This document shows, one piece after another, positions 11,692-24,779 of a stretch of 64,000 nucleotides of DNA. The position numbers were made by a program, and so were the translations under genes. The notes under the pieces were generated by a model. The model had not been told where the DNA came from. It did no database searches and saw nothing but the letters and a program-made list of their open reading frames with translations. Location of the stretch: the NCBI GenBank assembly GCA_002205965.3, contig NADL03000001.1, forward strand, positions 620,001 through 684,000. Direction: 5' to 3'. Every line of letters starts with the position of its first letter. The first letter of the stretch is position 1. This DNA comes from Kappaphycus alvarezii. Taxonomy: Eukaryota; Rhodophyta; Florideophyceae; Gigartinales; Solieriaceae.

Positions 11692-11939
11692 GTTTTAAGC
11701 ATTTTTCTGCTTGAGAGTTGCAGATCTCCAGAAGTTCGTGCAAGTGCGCGACCCGTTTCGCATAAGCAGGAATTGAATTTAGCATCCAGTTTGTTGCGCA
11801 TAAGAACCGCTGAAGTTCGCCCGCCAAAGTGGTCTTTTTCATACCCACTAATGATTCGAAATGTCGGCGATGGTACTGAATGCCTTATGCAAAAATAGTA
11901 CGACCGCCTGGACCTATTTGGCGAAGAGGTTAGACTTTT

Positions 11940-12590
11940 CGGCATGCAAGTTTAGCCTAATTTCTCTGCAAATGCTTAGGAATGACTCGATTGAGTCAAG
12001 TAGATCTTTCGCTTCGTTAGAGTAGAAAAAAAATCGTCGAGCCAACATGCACTCGACCTGTCAGTCGAATTTTGCTGTAAAGCCGCTTGAAAGTGGTTGC
12101 CGGAGTCGCTTCCGCCCTACAGAAGGCATTATGAGTAGTAAATACCAAGAGATGTCTGAATCGACATCATTTCCTGCAAATTCCGTGAGAGAGGCACCTG
12201 CCAGTACCCGTGAGCGAGGTCAATAATAACGAAGTAAGTACCGTCGGATATATTCTGGAACTTTGATTACAGTTGAGGCATCTCCGGTTCAATGGGCACA
12301 GTTCTCGAGTTAGGCCCCCTCAGATCAACCGCAAACCGTAGTTTCGTTGATCCTGGCTTCGATACTGCGAGTTCCGGGCTTGTCTAACGAGCGGAGAGGT
12401 TTTTGTAGATAGAGACCTCTTCCTCTAGCTCCTTGATAGTAGTAACGATAAAGTCCCGATGTTGTGGTGCGTAGCGCCGCTGTGTAGAGCGGTGAGGCTT
12501 TACATCCTTCTTCGATGTAATGAACATTGGTGGAAATTCGGAAGCAGGATCGTATCCGAGCTTAATGCGAAACACATGACGGTATTTCTG
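11940..12590 (-). pseudogene. Gypsy element 1: reverse transcriptase
   Basis: The segment 12575-12384 reads FRIKLGYDPASEFPPMFI, then RRYAPQHRDFI, which is the N-terminal finger region typical of this gypsy clade. The catalytic loop appears near 12035-12055 as CWLDDFF, a WLDD variant of the usual YxDD; that reading frame then changes to LHAEKSNLF, equivalent to LNPxKCxF. The central palm segment between them is strongly frame-broken and only partly readable. It would copy the element RNA into DNA in virus-like particles. It is inactive as written. Confidence 0.65.
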
Positions 12591-12989
12591 GAGGATTCAT
12601 TTGATTAGAGATGAACCGTGAGGAGAGATGCCAATTTTCTCTGCAGTCGCATTGATTTTTTCGAAGCCCTCGTCGAATGAAGCATCTGAATCTATGCCTA
12701 TACCGGCAGCGAGGCACCCCGGTAGCTCGATGGGGTCGTCTTCAGCGGGCATGTACGAGATTTTCTTTGTATTTCGACTCGGTGATTTTGAGGTTGTCCT
12801 TGTTGATTGAGTCAATATGCCGGATGTGGATCAGAATATGGACCCGAATGAGATTTTCCTTGAAATCTAACCTAATGACCTTGAGAAAAGGGAACACTTC
12901 CTCCATGTCACTGTTAATTACAAAGAACTCAACGCCGAAAATGTGTATCGGTACGTTCGGACCGGGTAGATATATGGTTACTGCGAGCT

Positions 12990-13205
12990 TGAATTTTAGA
13001 TGATGAACTGAAGGTGTCTTCTGCACTCTTTAGGGTTCTTCAGCGACTCAAAAGCCAGCGTGGGCTTCGCCTCCCAAATTTTTACGAGGGTAGATGAAAG
13101 AATAACGTTAAAATTGGACCCCGAATCGCCGAGGACCACATCGAAAACGGTATTCTCCACGACGATTCGAAAACGCCCTTTATCAGCGTTCGCACAGTGC
13201 GACAC
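12990..13205 (-). pseudogene. Gypsy element 1: aspartic protease
   Basis: A 69-codon minus-strand frame contains FDVVLGDSGSNFNVILSS. D-S-G stands in the place of the D-T/S-G catalytic triad, with the usual hydrophobic residues on both sides. It lies between gag and RT, as expected for a pol-encoded protease that would cut the polyprotein. The next frame down (13026-12742) carries FGVEFFVINSD and probably the C-terminal part of the protease fold and linker. Confidence 0.65.
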
Positions 13206-13229
13206 GAGTTTGAACCTGTCTTCACTTTC

Positions 13230-14055
13230 ATAGCTCGCTTGGCTTCCCGTTTCTTGTAGCGCTACTCAAAGAGATCCTTCTTACGCTCATCACTTGTGAT
13301 CTTGCACCCTTTGAGCGGGTGCTTTCCACTAAAATCTGGATTTAGGCAGTATTCAGTCCATGTAGTAGGCTGGTGCTTTTGCTTTTTCGTTGTTTGAGCG
13401 GAAGCAGAGGGTTTAGCGATATTTTTCGTAACCTTCCCGTCACTTTTGGAAGTGCCTGAAACTTTGACATTGCGCGCCCTTGTTTCGTTGTCGCGCAGTT
13501 TACGTCAAACAAGTTCCACGGCGATGTGACTGACCTCGTTATGCAAGAATTTGATGTCGACCAGCTTCGACTTGGTCCATCCACGACGTTGTAATTTTAT
13601 GCGTTCATGTAGCACTGGGTCTTTGAAATTCTTCACCCAACGGTCAATAAAACCTTTGGATAAATCGTTAACTTTAAGAATCTTCGACGTATTGTTCCGA
13701 GTGAGGGCGGTGAAGACTTCCACGGTGAAATTTGTAACTACGATGACGGGTCGTCCTTGTTCTATTCGTATGACACAGCGAACAATGCCGCATTGATCTG
13801 TTACGGCAATGTCATTCGGGCGGCTGTTGATGCCGCGTCGAAAAATGCCTTTACAGATGCGGCTGTGGCGTCCTCGACAGAGTCAGCACCCTTAATCTCT
13901 CCCATTATGCATAAAGCGTGTAGGGTGGTCGGTTCTAGGCAATCCTCAATGGAGGCCACTGGCATCTTGCCTGCATTATCGAAATACCCGTGATAGGATA
14001 GGAATCTTCGTTTTCTGGTGTTATTTCTTCTGTATATTTTCGCATCACTATACAA
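13230..14055 (-). pseudogene. Gypsy element 1: gag region
   Basis: Minus-strand frames from 14055 give an acidic/Ala-rich segment (VEDATAASVKAFFDAAST). A helical capsid-like stretch follows at 13723-13505 (SKGFIDRWVKNFKDPVLHER). A Lys/Ser/Thr-rich linker leads to a Cys/His segment near 13300-13350 (YCLNPDFSGKHPLKGC) in the place of a zinc knuckle. The position immediately upstream of the protease supports gag. Frame changes at about 13500 and 13800 break it. No confident start codon can be picked. Confidence 0.55.
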
Positions 14056-17000
14056 TTCTGCCGATCACCTTTGAGTCTGTAGGCACCGCGTTCAATGAAA
14101 GCAGTTGCAATCGATGCTTATTGATAAAATAATCTCTGCCATTGCCCGATGCACCTACCAGGTACCAGTAGGGTCGGGTGCAGGAGCTATCAACGCCTCA
14201 GGTCAATCACTTTGTCTGCCTCAGCGACTCTCGTCCTGTATTGGGTCCATCCCACGCCGTAGGCGTGAGATATCTGGGTAAGTCTCTAACTGTAAGGTCA
14301 GTTTAGGCAGCGCACTAAAAACTCCGTGGCATTAAAGGGGGAATGGGGGTTAGTGCGGAGGTTTACTTAATTTCCCTGATAACATGGGGTTTCATAGCCA
14401 AACTAAAAGAGATGCCATGCCAGGAGGTGTGTGCCCATTTTGCAGCATGAACTTACATGCTCCAACTACCGATGCCCACCATCTACTCATCCTCCTCAAC
14501 AACAAGCTTTAAAGTCTCCAGATCTGCAACTCCATCTCCAACGTCGTTGCCTTCTGTTGAGTTATGTTCAGAAAAGTCTGCCCAGGGAGCAAGCATCCAT
14601 AATCCCTTAGTTTCGTATATTCCCATCATAGGCAGGTCGGTGTCCCTGACCATGGCCGTGATAAACTTGCTCTCTCCCCATAATGTTTACCCATACACGG
14701 ATTAATGAATTTGGTTCACTGCGAGTGGTGCAAAGGTTTGGCGCTCTTCGAATTTTCATTTAATTCATGTTTCCGTCTCTACAGGAAGAATAAATAAGCT
14801 TTTCAGCAGACTAAAAAGGAGCTGATAGCCTAGTCACAAGCACGTGGCGTTGGAGGTGACATCAACGAGGCGTGATGTTGAAGGTTGATTACCCGCACTT
14901 TGGAGTATTGATCCAGGTCTCGGCTGGCGACCGACCGCGACATGACTTTTAGCTTACTTTCACTTATTCAGAAGTACACAAGCAGGTCTACTCTAATAGT
15001 ACAGAACCCGACATTTTTAGCTTCATTTGTCTCCAAATGAACTTCTGACTACCTTGGATTGGCTCTTCCAAACGTCCCCTTAATGTAAAGCGACCTATCA
15101 TAAAGGTAGTATACGCGCGTTGAGTTTGGTAGCAGAAATTGAATGCAAAAATGCAAATCATCCAAATATCAAGTTAACTTTCCATACTTAGGTAGTTAGA
15201 ATGTTAAGATATTTGCGTTCAAGTATGTAGTGTTTTGATTCAAGTAAATCAATACTTACAAGTAGATTCATGTATAGAATTCATTGCAATGCATGACCAG
15301 CACAGGGTGATATAAACCATATTAGTTAATTGGAATAATGTAAAAACGGGCAAGCACTATTATTTCAACTATACCGTGGACTATTGTATGACTTATTCGT
15401 CGCTTGATTTTTTTTACATCTTCACGTCCGAGCGGTTTATATCACAGCTCCAGCTGTTCGTTTTCTAGCTTTCCTTGTGACATTACTCTGTTCTACTATA
15501 AGAAACTTAGCGAGGAGTGAGTAAAGCACCTGATTTCGCGTAGAAATTGACAAATTATCTGAAAAGGGGGAAGTAACACCCGAATATTAGCTGAATGTTC
15601 TCGAAAAGGTTCGGCAAAATTAGATTTTGTATTTAAATTTTACATTTGAGGCAATAAAGAACATGAAGGCACTCTTTGCGAGTACATGCGGATACATAAG
15701 GACTCGTGGAGTGTCATTAATTTCAATTCCAATGCTTATGCAGCTCAAGTGCACCATGAGTTTTCTCAACTAGTAAGCTCAACAAATTTAAATGCTCTCT
15801 TAATTCCATTACTCTCAATTATATAGTTGCACAATGATAATAATAATTTTATTTTACAGAAACAGCATCAAAGTGGTACCCATCACTTAAATTTTAATGC
15901 TTCACAAAATGGACTTAAAGATGGTTTGACTAACAAACCACCAGAGTCCCTCCCTTTACCGAGTAGGCCTCTAACTCTCTATGAGAGTTTCATTGATGAA
16001 TTAATTAAATTCTTCAAGGGGCCACGTATTTTGAATGACTAAAAAATGTAGATCTATTCGTAATAAGGTCATAGTTAGATTTCAGTCAGCTTTCATTTAC
16101 CATTTTGTTATTGGATACAAATCAGTATTGCTTGATTCGGAAACCAAATGGTACATTCGCATAGTTCTTAAATATTTATTAAACTATACAAGCGTAATGG
16201 AAGATTAAGGGAGGGAGAAAATGGAGATAAGAAAATCAATTTTTTAAATCGCTCGCTCCAAACTCATACCTTCCAATTATTGATGCTTCTCTTGAATTAT
16301 CGTACGATTATCTATGGTCATTCTCGGTAGCGCATTGGATAAATGATTACAAATCATTCAATACATACTCAATTCGTGATGACAGGTATTAAATTCGGAA
16401 ATTAGTTACATGAATTAGTAATGATCTGCCAAGATGTTCCATCTGCATGGCATGAAAAGATATTCATTTCAGTTAAGTTTTTCACTGGGTTAAATTACAT
16501 TCAAAGTCGTTTGAACTATTCATCTATTACAGGGAAACAGAATCACAGAGGAGGGATAAGTAATGGAATAAAAAGATCCTATAAATCTTTATGATTAAAG
16601 AAAACTCTGCTAATTGTCCAAATTAAATTAACAATTTTCTGTCCTTATTCAAATAGTACCAGAAGAAGCGTAGCATTAGATACGAAGGAGGTTCACTATC
16701 TGTTCGTTTTGAAGCCTATAAGAACTCCGCCTTGTTACATAATAGTACATATAGAGAACCCCTTAGACTCCTTTCGTCGTATAGTCATAGCGAAAACTCA
16801 TAAAATGGACTGAGCAGCATGGTTCTGATACCGCCGGTCGAGTCGTTGAGGACAAAAACACTAGAGTTCTCTAGTTGGAACATGCGTGATACAAATAAAA
16901 GGCACACGTCACCCAGTATCGCTTTAGTAATTTCAGGCATTAACGTTAGTAGCATGAATGGACCGAATTCAACCGTTTTATCTCTTTTTGTTGAGGACTA

Positions 17001-17104
17001 AGTACATAGGGGCTTATTTTCACCGTCTATCATAATTTAAAAATATTTCCCACCAACAAATAATTTCATCAGATATATTAGTTTCCATAGTCCATATTTG
17101 TGTT

Positions 17105-17572
17105 TCATTCGAAATAAGGCCCGTAAATGGGGAGGGAGCCAAAAAAGGACTCCTCAATGAGATTCATATAGAATTTTTCCACAGCCCCAGAACCGATAAC
17201 CGTAAAATATCCCACGCCCCTTGCAGTTAAAATTGAAACCAAACCCATATTCTTAAAATTCGATAACTGTGAAAGGGTATCGTGGAGGCTTCGCAGTACA
17301 TCAGGAGAGAAAGGTTCACTCATCCGGGAAATTAACATTCGATTGAATAAATTTCGGCGGAATTGAGCTATCCATTTGTCAAGTAACGAAATCCTATTCA
17401 ATTGAAGTTTTGAGGTCCTGAAACTCATTAACCACGGCAGATGCCCACTTACTCTGACAAATGTAGAGATATTTAACGCACCTTCCTTGATTTCTGCGGC
17501 CGGCTGGAAATGAAAATTCTGAATTCTTCCATCTGGCTTAATATTTTTTGCAAGAAGTTTGTTTGCTTCCAA
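17105..17572 (-). CDS. Unidentified 155-residue ORF in the AT-rich block
   Basis: This is the longest open frame in the AT-rich block. It begins with ATG and reads MEANKLLAKNIKPDGRIQNF at the N-terminus. It contains RMSEPFSPDVLRSLHDTLSQ in the middle and GVGYFTVIGSGAVEKFYMN near the end. Composition is protein-like (no long homopolymers, mixed charges), but I recognise no domain, signal peptide or membrane segment. No neighbour supports it. Other minus-strand fragments at 17914-18123 and 18199-18408 could be exons of the same gene or unrelated chance frames. In DNA this AT-rich a frame of this length by chance is uncommon but not excluded. Confidence 0.25.
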   Translation of the reverse strand: MEANKLLAKNIKPDGRIQNFHFQPAAEIKEGALNISTFVRVSGHLPWLMSFRTSKLQLNRISLLDKWIAQFRRNLFNRMLISRMSEPFSPDVLRSLHDTLSQLSNFKNMGLVSILTARGVGYFTVIGSGAVEKFYMNLIEESFFGSLPIYGPYFE

Positions 17573-18396
17573 TCAATTACGATAGAAGTACATCTTTTTT
17601 TTTGTACTCGCTACACTTAACTGAGTCCATTTAAATATGGGGAAAGCTACGACCGATGCATTAACGGCAAGAAAAGGCGTGTAAATCGCGCTAACCATCA
17701 CCCACATCGAGTCCGAAGTCATGTACATATACAAAAAAAATATCATACTTCCAGTTTATATCCAATGAGAGGGACTATCCCCTCGATATCATGGCCTAGA
17801 GAGTGATGAAACTACCTGAAAGTTGTCGCCGGAATAAATTGGGAGGAGTCAATCGGTTCAAAGGACCTACCTATTGCGAGCTATTTCCTTCGCATTTCTT
17901 TCTTTTACTCTTCTCAAGTTTTTAAGTCCTTTACACAACTAGGAGAGAAATTTAAGATTCCTGCCGTATAAACTCTTACTGACGGCATAATTATAGTTTT
18001 GGTAGAATCAGCTTTGTCAGTGAAACTAAGAGAAAATGGATTCCCCTTCATATCTCTTGCCGAAATTTTCATCCCCTTTGGAGAGAAAATGAATAAATAA
18101 TGTCTATCAGATGTCCGTATCATTTTTATACTTTTGATAACGTGCTAACTCGAGCTTTTTGCCGAGCTTATGGATAATTACTTACTGTATCAAATTTTTT
18201 ACACGAGTAGAAAAAAGGAGCAGCAGGTTTCCAGCCTGAAGATATGGTGATGCTCGAAAACATTCCCCAAAATCTTTTCATGCCACTGCAAAGTATACGA
18301 ACCTTCAGTTTTGGAATTGCATGCATATTGAATAGAAAATATGGTTACACAAATCGAATCTTGACTACTATTACCATCCCTTTTATGACTAAACAT

Positions 18397-18417
18397 AATC
18401 TCCGTCATACGGAGATT
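18397..18417. repeat. Perfect 9-bp inverted repeat with 3-nt loop
   Basis: AATCTCCGT and its exact complement ACGGAGATT are separated by CAT. Such a short stem can arise by chance; no tract of T or other feature follows that would give it a role. Confidence 0.5.
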
Positions 18418-21039
18418 GGAAAAAATAATCGGCTAACACATATTTAAAAGATCGAAAGGGGAAACTATAAAAACCTTTCATTCACTTTTCCTCTTCACTT
18501 TACCACTTGCCTTGAACAGAGAGTAGAATCACGATGCAATGTCTGTCTTCAGCAATCTACTGATTTTTTGTCCACCTAATGTGTATAATATGTGTCATCT
18601 AAGATATTTATAACAAAAAATTCTACATTTCAGTTACCCATATTCATTTTGCCACAATAAAATAATGCTTTATTCTCTACCTTCCCGACACCTTCACTCT
18701 ACAGCAGAAAAATGGTGACCCAAAAGACGCTAATATACTGTTATTCTCTTTGATAACCAAATGCGCCGTGCAGTTATTTTATTACCAGAAAGCAAAATTT
18801 TATGATAAATATTTGATCAAAGAGGGATAATATCACGGTTTTTGTAGTAAAGATGGACAACATATATTTAAACGTACCAAAGTATTCATTCTAAAATTTT
18901 CAGCACCTGATAGACTACTAGAATCATCTGTAAACAGGTGGATACTGAAATACGTCAGAATAAAGCCTCGTACATGAATTTATCCGCTCTCATAGAAAAA
19001 AGCTCGCAAAAGCTTTTTGATTTTTTTAAATTTGTTAGATGCCCTGTGAAATACAAAAAGGACAGTATTGACGGTTATACAAGTCGGAAGTATTAAATAT
19101 TTCTGTTCTCTGGCTTTAAAAAGACCACATAATTTTTTCTGTATTATATTTTCATGTATTTAGTGCATAAAATGGCAGTTTTATCATACTTTACTGTAGG
19201 TAAGCAATTCTCATTTAATTTCATTGTTCATATTAAATGTAGCAATCCAGTAATCACTATTGTAGAATGCAGCAATTTCCATATTATGTTTCAAGGGACA
19301 GAGTCGCAAAACGCAAAAGCGCGGAATGATTGACCGACGTTGTAGAAAAGGTAGTAAAAGACCTTGAATTAGACCAAATCTAATGCAGGTGACAGTATTT
19401 CTGGCAAATTCTAGGTCTAGAATGGAAAGACACTTCTATTCCTCGCTCTGAAACTTTCTGGGATTTTCAGTAGATCTTTAATTCAATTCTTGGCTATATT
19501 CGAGCAGAAAAGCCAAATTTGATCTTTGTTGGAGAAAATGATGAAATTTAAGTAGACTGTTACACGCCGAATAGAGCCTAGTCACCTGCTTCTCCTCTTA
19601 TTTTTGGTTAATTGAAAATATCTAGAGCAAAAATTGTCTAAAATTTTATGGAACTAATAATAAGGACACAAGAGAACAAAGTTATCCACGGGGATGAAAT
19701 TGACACTGAGAGCTTGGGGCGGTAATAAAATGAGAATAGACGTTTAGGAGTAAACGTGTATCAGTTTATTCCGGCGAAAAATAAAGTGCATATAAAGATA
19801 TGGCTGGAACATTTTACTCAAAAATACGGTGATGGAGAGATTACACTGTGTTTATCTCAGAAAAGATGTCCGAGGGACTGTATGAACAACTTCCAAATTT
19901 CATAGAGATTTCGTACTGTTTCTCGTTTCACCGTACGGAAATCTTGGTTGAAAATTTTGCGTTGATGGAAAAATATCCTCTAGGTTTATTACATAAGAAT
20001 ATTACAAGGTTAAATTAAAAGAATATTTTAAGTTATTCGAACTAGTCATGGATATTTGCTGAAATAGTATGAATATTCTTCTCTCGATATCAATTGTATA
20101 ACAACTGCAATCTCTTTACTGCAGTGGTATAGCCTGTGCAAAATTTTTTTTTCCTAATTCGGACGTGTAAAATAGCCTTGTAATCAATATTCAATACCGA
20201 ACTATATATATCATCAACACGTGTAATTACTGAACCGAATTATTTTTAGAGTAACACTTGCGGCTCATTTAAAATTGGAAAAATGGCTCACTATATGAAG
20301 TGGAATTACGGAATAAGTACACAACATTTACATACAGTGCCTTGTGATCAATTAATACAACATATCACACGTAAAGTAAAGTGAGTTTGCTCATTTCTTT
20401 TAGTTTCACATAAACTGTACAGATCTGTCAGGGGTTCCTTACTAACTTTTTTCCGCGGACTATTGCCAAATAATAATAATTATCCACCATAAATACAATC
20501 TGGAGCTTCTTTATTCCAATTTTTTGTTAATCTTTGAATTTATGTACTACGGCACATGTCTCTGAAACCAAACCTCTCGTTACTCTTCATTTCATACAAT
20601 CCTTGAATCTATGTTTATCACAACATGAATGTGTAAATCATGCATTTAAGTCCAAAGATAAGTGGTTTCATATATTTAGTGGGTTTAAAGTAGACAATAA
20701 GTAGGTCTGAAACAATGCGACACTATAAATTTCATATTTTTCCAACCAGATTATGATCTATTCATTAACTTCTATCACAAATACGGGTTCCCATGATCAT
20801 GTAAGTTATGAAACAATATGATTTGACGTCGATAGAAGCAAATGGTTAAAATCTATTTCATATCGTCCTAATAAACTTCTCCTCTGCTACTATTAGTAGC
20901 CTCCAGTTATCAAATAAAAATAATCCAGAATCAAAAGCATCTTTTGTCGAAACACCGCAAGAATGGTTGAAAGAGAACCAAAAGAGATGTAAACAGAGCT
21001 GAGCATGTCATCCCATACCGTATTACATGATAGAGGGAA

Positions 21040-21125
21040 CGAGGAGAAGGAGCGAGGGAGAGAGAGAGAAAGATGAAATAAGAGAGTGAGTGGGTCGGAG
21101 AGTGAATGACCAGGAGAGAGAGATG
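21040..21125 (+). repeat. GA-rich microsatellite-like tract
   Basis: The stretch is almost purely purine, with GAGAGAGAGAGA at about 21059-21069 and further interrupted GAGAGA around 21115. It stands out from the AT-rich surroundings. Confidence 0.7.
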
Positions 21126-23708
21126 AGAGAAGCTTGTGGTGAGGAACTTTACTCAGACAGAAGATGGAGGAAGACTGGGGCTTGTATAGACCTCGAGGCG
21201 AGTCGAGCGGTGCTACCGGATGATGGAGGAAAGTTTCCAGAAGCTATGTGGACGACGGTGAGAGGCCAATACCAAAACTTTTTCAGCTGGTCTGAAATAT
21301 ATAAGCTTACAAATACAGCACTGTATACTTAACAAACGTAACGGTCAAGTTCTAGGTTAGGCTGTAAACTACAGTATTATCCGTAAACCTCTTTGTGAGC
21401 TGTAAGCTGTTAGCAGAGCCAAAGAGAGTAATTACACTAACATTATATGGAGTTAGTGCCTATCAAAACAGGCTATGCTGAACGACGTCTTCGAAATATT
21501 ATTCCTTTTCGCGTACTATTTAATATCAAACTAAAAATGTAATACAAATTTTTATCCCGATTAAGCTAAAGTTTATTTATCTTTTTTGTTAATTTTAATA
21601 CTATAAAGAAACGATGTGAGTAGTCGTTAAGGATAAAAGTCTATAAAATAAGTCTTAGTATTTTATCCTTAACACCCTATTAGCGTATCAAAGATAGTGG
21701 GAAATACTTCATTTGCAGAATTTATCATGTTTTAGATACAATAAATTAACTTCAAGGGAAATTTCACTTGAAATTAAAGTAAACTGTCAAAATGGGACAT
21801 AATCTGAACTATATAGTCTCATAATTCATTTACTAGAAGTGTAGATATTTTTTCCCTCATCTTCAATAGTTTATTACATACTATAAACGAGAAAAGGTAG
21901 CATCCCAAACAAATTGGTTACTACAGATACAAATAACTATAGGTTGGTTTATAGCAGTAAAGTTTTTACTGAAATGTTACATATTGTGCCGTAGTGCTTG
22001 TTGCACTAACCAATTACACACTTTAGAAACATGTATTCCAATCTTACAGAAAACAGTCTCTTTTACATGAGCTGACTTGGCACCCATAATTTCGAGTCCG
22101 TCCTTTTCGGGGAATATTAGGAAAACAACTATTACATCAGTCTAGATGCGTTGAAGAATATCGGTCGGAGATGAGCGACCTCTACGATCGAAACTGGGAG
22201 AGAATACCGATACCAATGGTCCTATAAACCTTTATTAGATTGGTAACGAATTTGAAAGCATCACTTGAATATATTCCGGATCTCTTGTAAAATAAGAGGA
22301 GAAATTCATATTCTTTTTCCTTCATTTATTAAGTCAGTAAAAAGTTATTTATTTATTAAATATCTCAAGTAGTATAAAATGTTTCGGGACTAGCAAATAT
22401 TTCAATTCGTTTTACTTACAACACACTTCCGTGTGTACTTATTCAAGTGAAAAAATCCTACGTGAAATTTAATCATATGACGGCAATCGATTTGCCGTTC
22501 ATTGCGGGGTACAAAATAATTGTCGGTCCAGGGTGACAGTAGAATTATTCTAATGGTATGGTCTCCAATTGCACGTAGCACAATTTAAACAACGAGTGTA
22601 GAACGATTGGTCCAGCATATTTATCATTTCTTCTCTGAAAAGTAATAATATCTTAACGGTAATTCAATTCTACCGGTAGTCATAATTTTCTCGCGTATCT
22701 GTCCCAGGTGCTCATGTAGTCTCATATCAAACCTCGAATATTTTGCATGAGTGACACGTTGCTTTGCATTGTCTTTTGTTCTGTTTCAGGCGTTTGCAGG
22801 AATTTCGGACTCAATAGCTCGGCTGGTCACGCAACCTTGATTTCTAGCACATTACTATAGTCAATAACTCGCAACTGTTACTCTATGGAGCAAAAATTTG
22901 TAGGAAGTATAACTGCAAACAACAACCGCCTCATGATCGTCTCCTCAATATACCGAACAGAATACGCATGTATAGGGCAATAGTCCTACCCACAAGCAAA
23001 CACACAGTCCTTTACTAAACCACATCTTTCCTCCTCTTCGTCGGTATCATACAAAAATTACTTACTCATCATCCTTCTTTTCTTCCAGCCCAAGCGCTGT
23101 GGAAACGTTTTAAAACATTTTTAATAGCAAATTTTGATTAGTAACCGCAATGGATTACAAAGGAAGTATAGTTAAGACTTCCTTTTTTCCAAGCTCATAG
23201 CGATCTTTAGCTTTTCATATCAGACTCTGAAGTTTTCGCTACGAATTTCATGGAGTAGAGGATGCATTCTTTGATGAAGAGGACGATTTAGGATCCTGTA
23301 ATTTCTACCATTTATAGCGTACTCATAAGACACTTAGCGTTATCGGGAATTTTTCGAGTGGACCATGTTACTGTTGAGTTTGGAATGCAAGTCGGCCAGG
23401 AGCACCTTTTTCCTCCTATCCTACCTCACTACCTATGTTATCTCTAGTAATTGAATAAAGCCTTTTCAACTTGAACCTTCCAACTTATGTTCCAGTTTCA
23501 CGGCATGATTGCCATCCCAAATTTCTTTTCGATGGATATTACATAAATGTGCAGGAATGTGAAAATCAACCCCTGATTTTTATTTTGAGGTTGAAAAAGC
23601 TCCTCGCTGGCCTACAAAAAGTACAGGGAACATAATTCTGTTTTCTGTACTCGGGCATTTTCCAGTATGTCAAAAAGTTCTAAATACTGCAACCATTCCC
23701 GTACAGTA

Positions 23709-23781
23709 GGCACCCTGTAGTATATTCCGGGCCACAAGCGATCATATGTTTCAAATATTAAATCACCGCACATTTCCCCCC
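23709..23781 (+). repeat. Dispersed repeat R1, copy A
   Basis: About 73 bp starting GGCACCCTGTAGTATATTCC and ending in a C-run (ATTTCCCCCCC). It aligns by eye at roughly 80% to 34940-35010 in the same orientation, including ACGATCAT/GCGATCAT and TTTCAAATATT. Identity of the source element is unknown. Confidence 0.75.
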
Positions 23782-23861
23782 CATACAGTAAATGTTTTTT
23801 GTAAAGCACTCATCTCATAAAAAAAAGATTTATTTAAACATTCATGCGACAGAAAGTACTA

Positions 23862-23932
23862 TATACAGTTTACAGTACTGTGTACAGATTTTTTCTGTAC
23901 TGTATGCACTGTTCTAAATAACGTACTAGTAT
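23862..23932 (+). repeat. Isolated GTACTGTACAG-type cluster
   Basis: Contains ACAGTTTACAGTACTGTG and CTGTACTGTATGCACTG. It is the only dense cluster of the GTAC palindrome family left of 44.8 kb; see 48146-48417 for the main clusters. Confidence 0.6.
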
Positions 23933-23949
23933 GTGGTATAGTACTGTTA

Positions 23950-24046
23950 CAACTTCACGTTAAATTGCAAAGAACATGCCAGTTGGAACTCAGAACAATT
24001 ACTGATGCCTCTCTGGTCTTGGAGATCAGATCAAGGGCACTTCATA
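23950..24046 (+). repeat. Dispersed repeat R2, copy A (left of gypsy element 2)
   Basis: About 95 bp with the core CAATTACTGATGCCTCTC followed by a TGG-rich block. The same core and weaker upstream similarity (TTCACGTT...TTGCAAA) recur at 29565-29660 in direct orientation, on the other side of the decayed gypsy element. This could be LTR remnants. Confidence 0.65.
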
Positions 24047-24779
24047 TGTACTAAGGAAGGGCACTAGTTGCAGAATAGGTAAGCAACTGACGTACACTAC
24101 TGTACCTGTTACTGCACCTCGCTAACAATACACGTGTATAAGACACGAAATAATTGAACCTTAACCCCCCTGTCTTGTGCATTACTAGCTTACTGCAGTA
24201 CTGCCTGTAATCAGTAAAAAATCAATTCAGTGCAAATTACAGAAAAATCAAAACAAAGAAATTCAGAACATGACGCCTTGCCCTCTGCCCCTATCTTTCC
24301 GAATACATCGCGAGCACACCGAAACTGAAGGATTATTACTGTTACTCTCTTCGAGTTAGCAGCCATTGCTGCCTCCTCTATTATTAGCGCCAATTTTTTT
24401 CACTCCAGCTCGTCCACTACACCTGACTTGCAACAAGCCACTTTGCCTCTACCTGACCTCCCTTATGAAGACAACTTCCTCATTCTTCTTCATCAGCCCC
24501 ATTCTTTCCAAGTAGCGTTCTTATTTCTTCAGAAATACCCCATCCAGACTTAACTTCTCCTGCAGAGCCCTTTTCGCTGCTGCTAACGCATCCATGGCGC
24601 CTCCTCTACCTTCACTGAGTCTTCGCTAACATACCTGAGTTTTGTGGTGTCGCGGCCCCATAATGCATAGTCCACTACCCCCACTACCACCTAAAGCAAG
24701 CCTATTCCGTCTGGAACTGCCTTACTTGACTACCGGGTAGCCCTTTGACCTATTCAATCGTCCGCACGCGAGTTTCCCC

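Larger units (their letters stand above)
9588..14060 (-). mobile_element. Ty3/gypsy retrotransposon, near-complete domain set, minus strand
   Basis: Read from 14.06 kb down to 9.59 kb, the minus strand presents gag, aspartic protease, RT, RNase H, integrase and a chromodomain-like tail in the canonical Ty3/gypsy order. No env-like ORF follows. The WLDD form of the RT active site and the KDDHSGY / WVSDRGSHFK integrase blocks fit a gypsy lineage I associate with oomycetes and zoosporic fungi; that placement is from memory. Frame changes and stops occur every few hundred bases. LTRs were not found, so element ends are not set. Confidence 0.85.
14061..23700. other. AT-rich, gene-poor block
   Basis: Nearly 10 kb of visibly AT-rich DNA, with almost all open frames under 80 codons. 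None resembles a known protein, and neither gypsy LTRs nor other transposon ends were recognised. Small items inside are listed separately: a 155-codon ORF, a hairpin and a GA-rich tract. It may be old transposon sequence mutated beyond recognition. Confidence 0.5.
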
